Part shown: positions 63,954-64,000 of the stretch, in pieces
Layout: each line of letters opens with the position of its first letter
Position numbering within the stretch: position 1 is the first letter of the stretch
Assembly (NCBI GenBank): GCA_015039365.1
Contig: WION01000138.1
Location: forward strand, 62,001 to 126,000
Length of the DNA: 64,000 nt
Source: Amanita rubescens
Lineage: Eukaryota > Basidiomycota > Agaricomycetes > Agaricales > Amanitaceae
Direction of reading: 5' to 3'
Position numbers and translations under genes: made by a program
Notes under the pieces: generated by a model
Seen by the model: only the letters and a program-made list of their open reading frames with translations
Databases searched by the model: none
What the model was told of the DNA's origin: nothing

Positions 63954-64000
63954 CAAAACCACTTCTACGAGGCAACTGGATATTTATAGAGGTCCTTTAA

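Overview
The window looks like nuclear DNA of a mushroom-forming basidiomycete (Agaricomycetes). Genes carry many short introns of about 42-60 nt with GT/AG ends. The gene families point the same way: F-box proteins, NACHT-WD40 proteins, a Crinkler, DUF2235 hydrolases, Gti1/Pac2 regulators and small secreted proteins. Most genes were assembled by eye from exon fragments, so small errors in exon borders are likely.

Left part (1-29.8 kb), mostly housekeeping and regulatory genes: an old-yellow-enzyme oxidoreductase (+), a seven-helix-type membrane protein (-), an unknown multi-exon gene (-), the tubulin-like Misato/DML1 gene (-), a Gti1/Pac2 (WOPR) transcription factor (-), a large protein kinase with an MLKL-like helical bundle and an orphan C-terminal domain (-), two small secreted proteins (+), an F-box gene (+) and a SNF2 ATPase with C-terminal zinc fingers (-).

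Middle part (30-42.5 kb): a MACPF-like (perforin-type) gene (+), a degenerate repeated stretch, then a complete Ty1/copia retrotransposon of 8,133 bp on the minus strand. Its 407-bp LTRs are identical by eye, it has a 5-bp target duplication (AACTT) and an open 1,948-codon gag-pol. A second long open frame ends one base before the gag-pol ATG.

Right part (42.5-64 kb), rich in immunity- and effector-type genes: a DUF2235 hydrolase joined to a tail I associate with fungal caspase-like proteins (-), a second F-box gene (-), an intron-containing tRNA-Glu, a secreted sedolisin protease (+), a Crinkler-kinase protein (-) divergent from a NACHT-WD40 STAND gene (+), and a second NACHT gene near the right end. 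The WD40 array consists of almost identical 42-codon units and is interrupted by an 894-bp foreign insert.

Taken together, the perforin-like protein, the MLKL-like kinase, the DUF2235 hydrolase, the Crinkler and the two NACHT proteins resemble parts of fungal nonself-recognition and regulated cell death. Their joint function is inference; no experimental link can be read from the sequence.
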